A model generated the notes under the pieces. It had not been told where the DNA came from and did not search any database. It saw only the letters and a program-made list of their open reading frames with translations. The translations under genes and the position numbers were made by a program. DNA of 64,000 nt from Chryseomonas sp014190935 (GTDB lineage: Bacteria > Pseudomonadota > Gammaproteobacteria > Pseudomonadales > Pseudomonadaceae). Below are positions 32,933-41,427 of the stretch, piece after piece. Position 1 is the stretch's first letter. The number at the start of each line of letters is the position of its first letter. The stretch covers positions 372,001 through 436,000 of the forward strand of contig NZ_JACHVV010000001.1 in NCBI RefSeq assembly GCF_014190935.1, written 5' to 3'.

Positions 32933-34972
32933 ATGGCTGATCTGCTTTCCATTGGTCTGTCGGGCCTGCGCACTACGCAGAACGCCCTGACCACCACCGG
33001 CCACAACATCGCCAACGTCAACACGCCCGGCTATTCGCGGCAGGAGACCATCCAGCAGACCAACATCGCCCAGTTCAACGGCTCGGGTTATGTCGGTTCC
33101 GGCTCCCAGACGGTGGATGTACGCCGTCTCGCCAGCGATTTCCTCACCAACCAGGTGCGCTCGGCTAACAGCCAGAACAGCGAGCTGCAGACCTTCAAGA
33201 GCCAGATCTCCCAGCTCGACGGCCTGCTGTCCGACAGCACGACGGGTATCACCCCGGCCATGCAGAAGTTCTTTGCCACCCTGCAGACCGCTGCCCAGGA
33301 TCCTTCGTCGATCCCGGCGCGGGAGGCCGTGCTCGCCCAGGCCCAGGGCATGGCCAAGTCGTTCAATACCCTGTACGACCAGGTCGACAAGCAGAACGGC
33401 CAGATCAACGACCAGCTGTCGGCGCTGACCAATCAGGTCAACGCCCTGGCAAAGAGCGTCGGCAGTCTCAACGACGCCATTGCCCGCTCCAAGGCCGCCG
33501 GCGGTTCGCCCAACGATCTCATCGATTCCCGTGAGCAGGCGATCAAGCAGCTGTCCGGCATGGTCGGGCTGCAGGTGGTAGAGCAGGACGACGGCGCTCT
33601 GAACCTGTTCGTCGGCACCGGCCAGCCGCTGGTGGTAGGCAATACCGTGTCCAGCATGACGGCCAAGCCCGGCACCGACGATCCCTCGCGCTTCCAGATC
33701 GTCCTGACCTCCGGCTCGACCGAGCAGAACGTCACCAGCCAGCTGAGCGGCGGCGAGATGGGCGGCCTGCTGTCCTATCGCGACACGGCGCTGGACCATG
33801 CCTACAACAGCCTAGGCCAGTTGTCCCTGACCCTGGCGGATACCGTCAACAAGCAGCTGGGACAGGGCCTGGACCTGTCCGGCAATGCCGGTTCGGCACT
33901 GTTCGGCGACATCAACGACAGCCAGAGCATCGGCCTGCGGGTGATGGGGCGGTCGTCCAACACCGGCTCGGCCAGCGCGACCCTGAGCATCACCGATACC
34001 AGCAAGCTCTCGCCCAGCGACTACCGCCTCGACTACAACGGCAGCGGCTTCACGGCGCGTCGCGCGAGTGACAACGCGGCGCTCACGGTCAACAAGAGCG
34101 GTACCGATCCGGTCACCCTGACGCTGACGGATGCCAATGGCAACGACCAGGGCTTCAAGGTGCAGTTCAGTGCCGCCGAGCTCGCCAAGGCCCAGGCCGG
34201 CGACGTCTTCAGCCTGCAGCCGACGCGTCGCGGCGCCTCCCAGCTCAAGGTGGATCTGGCCCAGGCCGATCAGCTGGGCTTCGCCGGCACCGCCAAGGCC
34301 GCGGCCACGACCAACAACCGCGGTACCGGGGCCATCACCCAGCCGGCGCTGACCACCACGGTGTCGCCGGTCAACACGGCGGATCTGACCCGCCTCTTCG
34401 GGACCGATGGCCTGAAGTTGAGCTTCAACAGCACCACCAACCAGTTGGCGGGCACCCTGCCGAGCGGGGCGACGCTCAGCTACGTGTCGCCTTCGACGAC
34501 CGGTCTCACCAGCGGCCAGACCAATACGCTCCGCCTGCAGTACACCGACCCGACCACCAACAACAGCTACAGCTACGATTTCAATATCAGCGGCGTTCCC
34601 CAATCCGGTGACAGCTTCACCCTGGGCACCAACAAGGGCGCGGTCTCGGACAACCGCAATGCGCTGAACCTGGTGGCCTTGCAGACCAAGCCCACCATGG
34701 GCGGCTATGGCAACACCGGCACCACCTACAACAATGCCTACGGCGGCCTGGTGGAGCGGGTCGGTACCCTGACCGCCCAGGTACGAGTGGATTCGGCCGC
34801 CAGCGAAACCGTGCTCAAGCAGTCCCAGGACAATCGTGACTCCCTGTCGGCCGTCAACCTCGACGAGGAAGCCGCCAAACTCGTCCAGTTCCAGCAGTAC
34901 TACGGTGCCTCGGCGCAGGTCATCAAGATCGCTCAGTCACTGTTCGATACCCTGCTTGGCGCCTTCAGATAA
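32933..34972 (+). CDS. flgK: Flagellar hook-filament junction protein 1 FlgK
   Basis: A 679-residue FlgK. The N-terminus MADLLSIGLSGLRTTQNALTTTGHNIANVNTPGYSRQE and the C-terminus SAVNLDEEAAKLVQFQQYYGASAQVIKIAQSLFDTLL are diagnostic. The middle (about residues 320-580) is a variable, surface-exposed Thr/Ser/Asn-rich part, which makes it longer than enterobacterial FlgK (about 550) but usual for Pseudomonas. FlgN is its export chaperone. Eight bases after flgJ. Confidence 0.96.
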   Translation: MADLLSIGLSGLRTTQNALTTTGHNIANVNTPGYSRQETIQQTNIAQFNGSGYVGSGSQTVDVRRLASDFLTNQVRSANSQNSELQTFKSQISQLDGLLSDSTTGITPAMQKFFATLQTAAQDPSSIPAREAVLAQAQGMAKSFNTLYDQVDKQNGQINDQLSALTNQVNALAKSVGSLNDAIARSKAAGGSPNDLIDSREQAIKQLSGMVGLQVVEQDDGALNLFVGTGQPLVVGNTVSSMTAKPGTDDPSRFQIVLTSGSTEQNVTSQLSGGEMGGLLSYRDTALDHAYNSLGQLSLTLADTVNKQLGQGLDLSGNAGSALFGDINDSQSIGLRVMGRSSNTGSASATLSITDTSKLSPSDYRLDYNGSGFTARRASDNAALTVNKSGTDPVTLTLTDANGNDQGFKVQFSAAELAKAQAGDVFSLQPTRRGASQLKVDLAQADQLGFAGTAKAAATTNNRGTGAITQPALTTTVSPVNTADLTRLFGTDGLKLSFNSTTNQLAGTLPSGATLSYVSPSTTGLTSGQTNTLRLQYTDPTTNNSYSYDFNISGVPQSGDSFTLGTNKGAVSDNRNALNLVALQTKPTMGGYGNTGTTYNNAYGGLVERVGTLTAQVRVDSAASETVLKQSQDNRDSLSAVNLDEEAAKLVQFQQYYGASAQVIKIAQSLFDTLLGAFR

Positions 34973-34983
34973 GGAAACCGCCC

Positions 34984-36285
34984 ATGCGCATCTCTACCGT
35001 CCAGGCATTCAACAACGGCATCAGCGGCCTGCAGAACAACTACGGCAGCGTCACCCGTACTCAGGAAGAGATCAGCACAGGCAAGAAGATCCTGACTCCG
35101 GCGGACGATCCGGTGGCCTCGGTCAAGCTGTTGCAGATCAGCCAGGAAGAGGCGCTCAACGGTCAGTACAACACCGGCATGACCGCCGCCAAGAACAGCC
35201 TCAACACCGAGGAGTCCATGCTGACCTCGGTGGAAACCGTGCTGACGCGCATCCGCGAGATCGCCGTCCAGGCCGGCAACGGTGCCCTGGATCCAACCGA
35301 TCGCGCGTCCCTGGCCAAGGAGGTCGGTCAGCGCGAAGACGAGCTGATGAACCTGATGAACAGCAAGGATGCCAGCGGCAAGTACCTGTTCTCCGGCTCC
35401 ATGGGCGATACCCAGCCCTATGTGCGCAACGCCGATGGCACCTACAGCTACAACGGTGATGAAGGCCAGCGCAGCGTACAGATCGCCAGCTCGACCTTCG
35501 TGCCCATCAGCGACAGCGGCAAGGACGCCTTCGAGAACAACTTCAACGCCAATCGGGTGGATACCACGCCGGTGGCTGGCAACACGGGTACCGGGCGGAT
35601 CTCGCTCGGCCTGGTGGATGACAAGAAAGCCTACGATTCCACTTTTCCCGCCAGCAATCCACCGGCCGCTACCGATGGTGTCGGCATCCATTTCCTTGAT
35701 GACAAGAAGTACGTCATCTACGACCTGTCCAAGGCGCCTACCGCTGCCGAATGGGCGGCCTACGACCCGGCCAATCCGCCGGCTGGCCAGCTCAAGGCGG
35801 ATAGCCTCAACAGCACCCAGGAAGCCAGCAAGTTCATCAGCTATGGCGGGGTAAAGGTGCAGATGGACGGCGCTCCCGCTGCCGGCGATGAGTTCAAGAT
35901 CACCCGCGATACCTCCAACGAGAAGCGCAGCCTGCTCAACGTGGTATCCGATCTGCGCAAGGCCCTGGAGAACGGCGATGGCAGCACCGAGGGCGTGTAT
36001 AAGATGCGCGACAACGCTGCCGTAGCCCTGAGCAACCTGGACACGGCCTACACCCAGGTTGATGGCATCCGCGGCAAGGTCGGTGCGCGCCTCAACGTCA
36101 TCGACTCCACCAGCGACTTCATTGCCGACGTCAGCCTGGTCAACAAGTCGGTGCAGTCGGACCTCCAGGATCTGGACTATGCTGAGGCTTTGTCACGCTA
36201 TGCGCTGCAGAACACCGTACTGCAGGCGACCCAGCAGAGTTTCGTGAAGGTGTCGCAGTTGAGTCTGTTCAATTATCTGTCATAG
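34984..36285 (+). CDS. flgL: Flagellar hook-filament junction protein 3 FlgL
   Basis: A 433-residue FlgL related to flagellin. The N-terminal MRISTVQAFNNGISGLQNNYGSVTRTQEEISTGKKILTPADDPVAS-type region and the C-terminal LDYAEALSRYALQNTVLQATQQSFVKVSQLSLFNYL are conserved. The central part is variable. It is the last gene of the flgF-L operon, 11 bases after flgK. A WbqC gene starts 37 bases later with an abrupt fall in GC, so the flagellin-glycan genes may be read from the same transcript. Confidence 0.96.
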   Translation: MRISTVQAFNNGISGLQNNYGSVTRTQEEISTGKKILTPADDPVASVKLLQISQEEALNGQYNTGMTAAKNSLNTEESMLTSVETVLTRIREIAVQAGNGALDPTDRASLAKEVGQREDELMNLMNSKDASGKYLFSGSMGDTQPYVRNADGTYSYNGDEGQRSVQIASSTFVPISDSGKDAFENNFNANRVDTTPVAGNTGTGRISLGLVDDKKAYDSTFPASNPPAATDGVGIHFLDDKKYVIYDLSKAPTAAEWAAYDPANPPAGQLKADSLNSTQEASKFISYGGVKVQMDGAPAAGDEFKITRDTSNEKRSLLNVVSDLRKALENGDGSTEGVYKMRDNAAVALSNLDTAYTQVDGIRGKVGARLNVIDSTSDFIADVSLVNKSVQSDLQDLDYAEALSRYALQNTVLQATQQSFVKVSQLSLFNYLS

Positions 36286-36322
36286 CTGTAGAAGGTTGTT
36301 TTATTATTATGGGGTTCGATTA

Positions 36323-37021
36323 ATGACGAAGGTGGCCATCGTCCAGTCCAATTACATTCCTTGGCGCGGCTATTTTGATCTGATCCGAAGTGCTGATGTA
36401 TTTGTGCTGTATGATGATGTCCAGTTTACTCGACGGGATTGGCGTAACCGCAATCTGATCAGGACTGCACAGGGGCTGCATTGGTTAAGTATTCCAGTGA
36501 AGAACCGTGGTCGCTTTACCCAGAGAATCCAAGATGTAGAGGTTAGTGACCGCGACTGGTCCGCAAAGCACTGGCAGACCATAAGCACTAGCTATCGCAA
36601 AGCTGCGGGCTTTGCGGCTATGGCAAATCGCCTAGAAGAGCTCTATGCCCAATGCCAGCCTCTGGAGCGACTCTCCGATGTCAACCAGCTTTTGCTCAGC
36701 GGCATATGTCGTTTGCTCGGTATCCCTACGCCACTGATCTTTTCATCGAGTTTTCCAAGCGTGTCCGGCCGTACCGAGAATCTCGTCAACCTCTGCGTAG
36801 CCTTGAAAGCCAATACCTACATTTCGGGTCCCGCTGCCAAGGTTTATTTGCAACACGACCTCTTTGAAAGGCGAAACATAGGCGTCGAGTATTTTGATTA
36901 TGCTGGCTATCCAGCATACGCACAGTTGCACGGTGGGTTCGAATCGGCCGTCAGTATCCTGGACCTGCTGCTCAATACTGGAGAAACCGCTGCCGCTTAT
37001 TTGCAAAAGGAGCTCGCATGA
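36323..37021 (+). CDS. WbqC-family protein
   Basis: A 232-residue cytosolic protein of the WbqC-like family. The N-terminus VAIVQSNYIPWRGYFDLI and the next block DVFVLYDDVQFTRRDWRNRNLI are the family signature. WbqC proteins are found in O-antigen and flagellin-glycan clusters; their biochemical role is not well defined. The local sequence is much lower in GC than flgL (for example 26 of 60 bases at 36361-36420), a sign of transfer. The ATG at 36323 has a weak GGGG upstream. It overlaps the next gene by four bases (ATGA). Confidence 0.85.
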   Translation: MTKVAIVQSNYIPWRGYFDLIRSADVFVLYDDVQFTRRDWRNRNLIRTAQGLHWLSIPVKNRGRFTQRIQDVEVSDRDWSAKHWQTISTSYRKAAGFAAMANRLEELYAQCQPLERLSDVNQLLLSGICRLLGIPTPLIFSSSFPSVSGRTENLVNLCVALKANTYISGPAAKVYLQHDLFERRNIGVEYFDYAGYPAYAQLHGGFESAVSILDLLLNTGETAAAYLQKELA

Positions 37022-37656
37022 CTGAGGTTCTGCAGGCTCTCGAGGGGGCGACGGAAAGATATTATTCGAGGAAGATCAGTGAGTTCGGTGCCACTCCCCG
37101 AGGGGTGGACTGGAATGGTCACGAGTCGCAGCAGATCAGGTTCCATCAGTTGGCCAAGATCATTGGCGAAGCCGGGCAGGAGCCGATATCGCTAAATGAC
37201 CTGGGCTGCGGCTATGGAGCCTACTACGATTATTTGAACACATTGAGCATCCCGCTGAGCTACCGGGGTACCGATCTCTCAGCTGGCATGATCGCAGCAG
37301 CGCGGAACGCTCATCCCGGAGCCGGTAATGCCCAGTTCGAGGTCAAGCGCACCTGTGCAGGACCTGCCCACTACTCGGTGGCCAGCGGAGTGTTCAACGT
37401 CCGTCAGACGGCATCCGTAACCGATTGGCATGCCTATGTACTGTCCATGTTGGAGGAGCTTGACAGCAACAGTAGTCGAGGATTCGCCTTCAATTGCCTC
37501 AGCATCTATTCCGACCTTGACCGTCAGCGCGCCGATCTCTATTACGGTGACCCGCTGTTTTTCTTCGATCATTGCAAGAGGCATTTTGCGAAAAATGTCG
37601 CGCTGCTTCATGATTATGATCTATACGAATTTACGGTGCTCGTAAGGAAGTCGTGA
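37018..37656 (+). CDS. SAM-dependent methyltransferase
   Basis: A 212-residue class-I methyltransferase. Motif I is LNDLGCGYGAYYDYL near residue 58-72, followed by the acidic GTDLSAGMIAAARNAHPG segment that binds the ribose of SAM. The remaining sequence has the alternating strand-helix pattern, with ASGVFNVRQ as strand 4. It is translationally coupled to the WbqC gene. It likely methylates a glycan or its lipid- or nucleotide-bound precursor; the acceptor atom is unknown. Confidence 0.83.
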   Translation: MTEVLQALEGATERYYSRKISEFGATPRGVDWNGHESQQIRFHQLAKIIGEAGQEPISLNDLGCGYGAYYDYLNTLSIPLSYRGTDLSAGMIAAARNAHPGAGNAQFEVKRTCAGPAHYSVASGVFNVRQTASVTDWHAYVLSMLEELDSNSSRGFAFNCLSIYSDLDRQRADLYYGDPLFFFDHCKRHFAKNVALLHDYDLYEFTVLVRKS

Positions 37657-37713
37657 GAAGGGGCGATTTGATGCCCTCTGGCAATGCGGACCAATGATAA
37701 AAGGGTGTGACGC

Positions 37714-38391
37714 ATGGAGATTCCGTTGGTCATCATCGGCGACGGGCTTTTCGCTGATATAGCCTATGAATACTTTACTCATGATTCTTCGTACCATGTC
37801 GTTGCGTTCAGCGTCGATCAGGACTATTTGCGCAGCTCGGAGAAGTTCGGTTTGCCGGTCATTCCCTTTGATAGGCTGACCGAATATTTTTCCGATACTG
37901 CTACCCGGCCTCACTTCTACGCTGCCATCACGTACGGCCAGTTGAATCGCACCCGCGAACGTTTCTATAGAGAAGCCAAGGCCATGGGCTTCCTAGCGGC
38001 GAGTTATATCAGTTCCAATGCTTTTGTATGGCGTAATGTGGTAGTTGGTGAGCATTGCTTCATCTTTGAGAACAATACGGTGCAACCGTTCGTGACCTTG
38101 GGCGACAACGTCGTACTGTGGAGCGGTAACCACATAGGTCACCATTCGGTCATTGGCAACCACGTGTTCGTCGCGTCCCAGGCAGTGATTTCCGGCAATT
38201 GCCGGATCGGCGATCACCAGTTCATCGGAGTCAATGCAACGTTGGTCAATGATGTCGCTTTGGCCGACGATGTTCTAGTGGGGGCCGGTGCGCTGGTCAC
38301 CCGCAGCGTCGCCACCGATCAGATCGCGAAGGGCGTCGCCGCCACCAATGTTGCTGGAGCCAAGCGCTACTTCAAGGTCGAGCATGAGTGA
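37714..38391 (+). CDS. NeuD-like sugar acyltransferase (left-handed beta-helix)
   Basis: A 225-residue protein with a Rossmann-like N-terminal part (IPLVIIGDGLFADIAYEYF) and a C-terminal left-handed beta-helix of hexapeptide repeats (about residues 95-200), for example VVVGEHCFIFENN and ISGNCRIGDHQFIGVNATLVND. The catalytic-type His pair lies in WSGNHIGHHSVIGNH. Enzymes of this form N- or O-acylate nucleotide amino sugars, such as PglD with UDP-4-amino sugars. The aminotransferase gene at 40240 would provide such an amino sugar. Stop and next start overlap by eight bases. Confidence 0.85.
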   Translation: MEIPLVIIGDGLFADIAYEYFTHDSSYHVVAFSVDQDYLRSSEKFGLPVIPFDRLTEYFSDTATRPHFYAAITYGQLNRTRERFYREAKAMGFLAASYISSNAFVWRNVVVGEHCFIFENNTVQPFVTLGDNVVLWSGNHIGHHSVIGNHVFVASQAVISGNCRIGDHQFIGVNATLVNDVALADDVLVGAGALVTRSVATDQIAKGVAATNVAGAKRYFKVEHE

Positions 38392-39301
38392 ACAGCGCTG
38401 GCATCGGCTCGGATCAGTGTTCGTTCCGGATCGGCAGCGTTCCTGGCTATTCAGCCATGCCTCCAATCCCCAAGCGATAAAGCTTCCCCATTCCGACCTG
38501 TACCGGATTTACTTCAACTTCCGTGATGAGCGTAGGCGCTCCGGAATTGCCTGGCTGGACTGGCGGCTTGCCACAAATGAGGTGATCTCGTTAAGCGAAC
38601 ACCCGGTGCTTCTCCCTGGCAGAGAAGGACATTTTGACGAGGATGGCGTTTCGCTGGGCAATATCGTCGTCCGTGACGCGGAGCTGTGGTGCTTTTATGT
38701 CGGCTGGAACCTGAGTGTCAGCGTCCCTTGGCGCAACTTCATCGGGCTCGCCCGTGGCCAGGGGGAGTATCTCCTCGAGCGGGTAGGACGAGTACCCATT
38801 CTCGACCGCAGCGAAGCTGATCCCTTTTCCCTTTCCTATCCCTGGGTGCTGTGGGACGCCCAGCATTCCCGCTGGCGTATGTGGTACGGCTCGAACCTCG
38901 CCTGGGGAGCCCAGCCAGAAAGCATGCAGCACGTCATCAAGTATGCCGAGTCGGTGGATGGCCTTTCCTGGCAACGCTCGGGCGCGGTGGTGTTGCCGTT
39001 GCGTGAGGGCGAGCTGGGCCTTTCCCGACCCTGCGTCCTGATCGACCCTCAGGGCCGGTACCGGCTCTGGTACGCCATTCGGTCGTCCCAGGGGTATCGG
39101 CTGGGGTATGCCGAATCAGCTGATGGAACGAACTGGGAACGGCTGGACCAGCGACTCCATTGGCTTGGACCGGTCGGCGCATGGGAGGGTGAGAGCCAGA
39201 CCTATCCCTGCGTTTTCGCGGCTGAAGGCGTCCTCTACATGCTGTACAACGGTAACGGCTATGGTCGTCACGGGTTCGGTCTGGCGCGCCTGGAAGAGTA
39301 A
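38384..39301 (+). CDS. Beta-propeller glycosidase-like protein
   Basis: A 305-residue protein with repeated blade motifs such as YRIYFNFRDERRRSGIAWLDW, WRMWYGSNL and YRLWYAIRSSQGYRLGYAESADG, as in five-bladed propellers of the GH32/GH43/GH68 clan. There is no signal peptide, so it should be cytosolic. The usual catalytic Asp/Glu pair is not certain: candidates are D in HFDEDGVS (about residue 86) and E in GAWEGESQTYP (about 267). It may cleave, bind or transfer sugars. It overlaps the acyltransferase by eight bases and precedes a dioxygenase, an unusual company for flagellin genes. Confidence 0.65.
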   Translation: MSEQRWHRLGSVFVPDRQRSWLFSHASNPQAIKLPHSDLYRIYFNFRDERRRSGIAWLDWRLATNEVISLSEHPVLLPGREGHFDEDGVSLGNIVVRDAELWCFYVGWNLSVSVPWRNFIGLARGQGEYLLERVGRVPILDRSEADPFSLSYPWVLWDAQHSRWRMWYGSNLAWGAQPESMQHVIKYAESVDGLSWQRSGAVVLPLREGELGLSRPCVLIDPQGRYRLWYAIRSSQGYRLGYAESADGTNWERLDQRLHWLGPVGAWEGESQTYPCVFAAEGVLYMLYNGNGYGRHGFGLARLEE

Positions 39302-39307
39302 TCGCCC

Positions 39308-40114
39308 ATGAAAACAAGCACGCTCGACATCGACGAGCTCAAGATTCTACTTGATACCCAGGGGTACGCTGTCGTGCCTGCCGTGGTCCCCCCACGGTTG
39401 CTAGCGCGCATGAGCGAAGGTCTCTACAGGGTGCGGGATCGAATCGAGGAAGAGGTGGGGCGGTTTCGCCTGGAAAGAGCCAGGGAAGTGGGCGTCCTAC
39501 GGCTGATGATGAGGTTCGATCCGGTTTTCACCGAGCTGTTAGAGTTGCCCATCCTGCTCACGCTTGTGGATGAACTCATGGGGAGCACAGCCATTCTTCA
39601 CCTGCAGAATGGCTTGCTGCTGCCGCCTACCAGCGAGCCTGACGCGGATGTCTTCCAGTATCGTTTCCATCAGGACTTCCCGCGCTATCTCAACGGTTAT
39701 CGGGCATCGCTGAACGTCATGATCGCCATCGACGCCTTCACCGCAGAAAATGGCGCGACCCTAGTGGTTCCTGCAACTCATCAGCGCGAGATAGCTCCTT
39801 TGGGAGAGTTCTGCCGGCGTTGGGCGCGGCCTGTGATCTGTGCCGCCGGCGATGCCATCGTGTTCGATTCGACGTTGTGGCACGCGGCGGGGACCAACCG
39901 CAGTAGCCGTGATCGTCTGGCGATCAATCACCAGTTCACCCGTCCCTGGATAAAACAGCAGATCGATTATTGTCGTGCCCTGGACGCCACTCTGCTAGAC
40001 GGCCTGCCAGAACGCAGTCGTCAGCTATTGGGCTACTACACTCGGGTGGTGGCTTCGCTGGATGACTACTACCAGCCCACGGAGCATCGCCTTTACCGGA
40101 GTGGCCAGGGCTGA
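39308..40114 (+). CDS. PhyH-family Fe(II)/2-oxoglutarate dioxygenase
   Basis: A 268-residue phytanoyl-CoA dioxygenase-like enzyme. The iron triad is visible: H121 and D123 in FHQDFPRY and distal H192 in LWHAAGTN; R203 in SRDRLAIN fits the 2-oxoglutarate contact. Members hydroxylate diverse small molecules and some glycan or lipid precursors. It lies six bases after the propeller gene. A hydroxylation of the glycan or its acyl group is inferred from the context only. GC is closer to genome average again. Confidence 0.83.
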   Translation: MKTSTLDIDELKILLDTQGYAVVPAVVPPRLLARMSEGLYRVRDRIEEEVGRFRLERAREVGVLRLMMRFDPVFTELLELPILLTLVDELMGSTAILHLQNGLLLPPTSEPDADVFQYRFHQDFPRYLNGYRASLNVMIAIDAFTAENGATLVVPATHQREIAPLGEFCRRWARPVICAAGDAIVFDSTLWHAAGTNRSSRDRLAINHQFTRPWIKQQIDYCRALDATLLDGLPERSRQLLGYYTRVVASLDDYYQPTEHRLYRSGQG

Positions 40115-40239
40115 ACACTATGCGTCGAAAAACTGGCGGGTCCGGTTCTTGCAGCGAAGGCATTGCAGACTCCATGTCGGAAGCTCGAGAGCGCTAGCGC
40201 CGCTCGTGGCATTCGATCTACTCCATTCTGGGAGACCTC

Positions 40240-41427
40240 ATGTCACGAGCGCGTATCCCCTTCGCGAAGCCATTCATCATGGGCAAGGAGCTGTTCTACA
40301 TCGCCCAGGCGGTAATGAATGGTTCCATTGCTGGTGACGGCGAGTTCACCAAGCGCTGCCAGGCCTTGCTTGAAGAGCAGCTCGGTTGCCGGAAGGTCCT
40401 GTTGACTCACTCCTGCACGGCGGCTCTGGAGATGACCGCGATTCTGGCTGGGATCGGTCCCGGAGACGAAGTCATCATGCCTTCGTTCACCTTCGTCTCT
40501 ACAGCCAATGCCTTCGTCCTGCGCGGAGCAGTACCGGTATTCGTGGATATTCGCCCGGATACCCTCAACATTGATGAGCGCCTGGTCGAGGCAGCCATCA
40601 CACCGCGTACCAAGGCCGTCGTCGCGGTGCATTACGCTGGTCAATCCTGCGCCATGTACACGCTCAAGGCCCTCTGCGTACGCCATGGCTTACGGCTGAT
40701 CGAGGATGCGGCTCAGGCCATCCTCGTCAAGAACGAAGGCCAGTCGCTGGGTACCATAGGCGACATGGGCTGCCTGAGCTTTCACGAGACCAAGAACATC
40801 ATCGCTGGCGAGGGTGGAGCGTTGATGATCAACGACGAGAGCCTGATCGAGCGCGCCGAGATCATTTGGCAGAAGGGCACCAATCGTAAGGCCTTCTTCC
40901 GCGGCGAGGTAGACAAATACACCTGGGTCGACATGGGTTCATCGTTTCTGCCAAGCGAACTGACGGCAGCCTTCCTCTTCGCCCAGCTCGAGCATGGCGA
41001 GCGGATCAACGCTCATCGTCGGGAGCTTTACGAATACTATTACCAGGCCCTGCTGCCGCTGGAGCGCGATGCGTTTCTGACACTGCCCACCTATCGCGGC
41101 GACGCCTCGGCCAATGCCCATATCTTCTTCGTTCTCACCCGGGACAGCGAAGAGCGGCGGGCGCTGATCGCTCATCTACAGGCGCTGGGTATTAGTGCGG
41201 TGTTCCACTTCGTCCCGTTGCACGACTCTCCCGGCGGCCAACGTTTTGGCCGAGCGTCCGGGGAGCTGCCGGTCACCCATGACATCTCCGATCGCATCCT
41301 CAGGCTGCCCTTGTTCTCGGACCTGACCCACGAGCAGGTACGGCAAGTCACGGAGGCTGTCACAGGCTTCTACAGGCCGACTTCGCTTTCTTTGTTCAAT
41401 GTGGAATCTAGGAAGGACCGCGCATGA
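40240..41427 (+). CDS. DegT/DnrJ/EryC1/StrS sugar aminotransferase (WecE/VioA-like)
   Basis: A 395-residue PLP enzyme. K185 in SFHETKNIIAGEGGAL is the Schiff-base lysine, and VLLTHSCTAALEMTAILAGIGPGDEVIMPSFTFVSTANAFVLRGA is the classical N-terminal part. The HETKN version of the motif is typical of WecE/RffA and VioA, which make dTDP-4-amino-4,6-dideoxy sugars from the dTDP-4-keto sugar. In P. syringae VioA makes the dTDP-viosamine used for flagellin glycans. GGGAGA precedes the ATG. dTDP-4-keto-6-deoxyglucose would come from rmlAB outside the window. It overlaps the next start by four bases. Confidence 0.9.
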   Translation: MSRARIPFAKPFIMGKELFYIAQAVMNGSIAGDGEFTKRCQALLEEQLGCRKVLLTHSCTAALEMTAILAGIGPGDEVIMPSFTFVSTANAFVLRGAVPVFVDIRPDTLNIDERLVEAAITPRTKAVVAVHYAGQSCAMYTLKALCVRHGLRLIEDAAQAILVKNEGQSLGTIGDMGCLSFHETKNIIAGEGGALMINDESLIERAEIIWQKGTNRKAFFRGEVDKYTWVDMGSSFLPSELTAAFLFAQLEHGERINAHRRELYEYYYQALLPLERDAFLTLPTYRGDASANAHIFFVLTRDSEERRALIAHLQALGISAVFHFVPLHDSPGGQRFGRASGELPVTHDISDRILRLPLFSDLTHEQVRQVTEAVTGFYRPTSLSLFNVESRKDRA

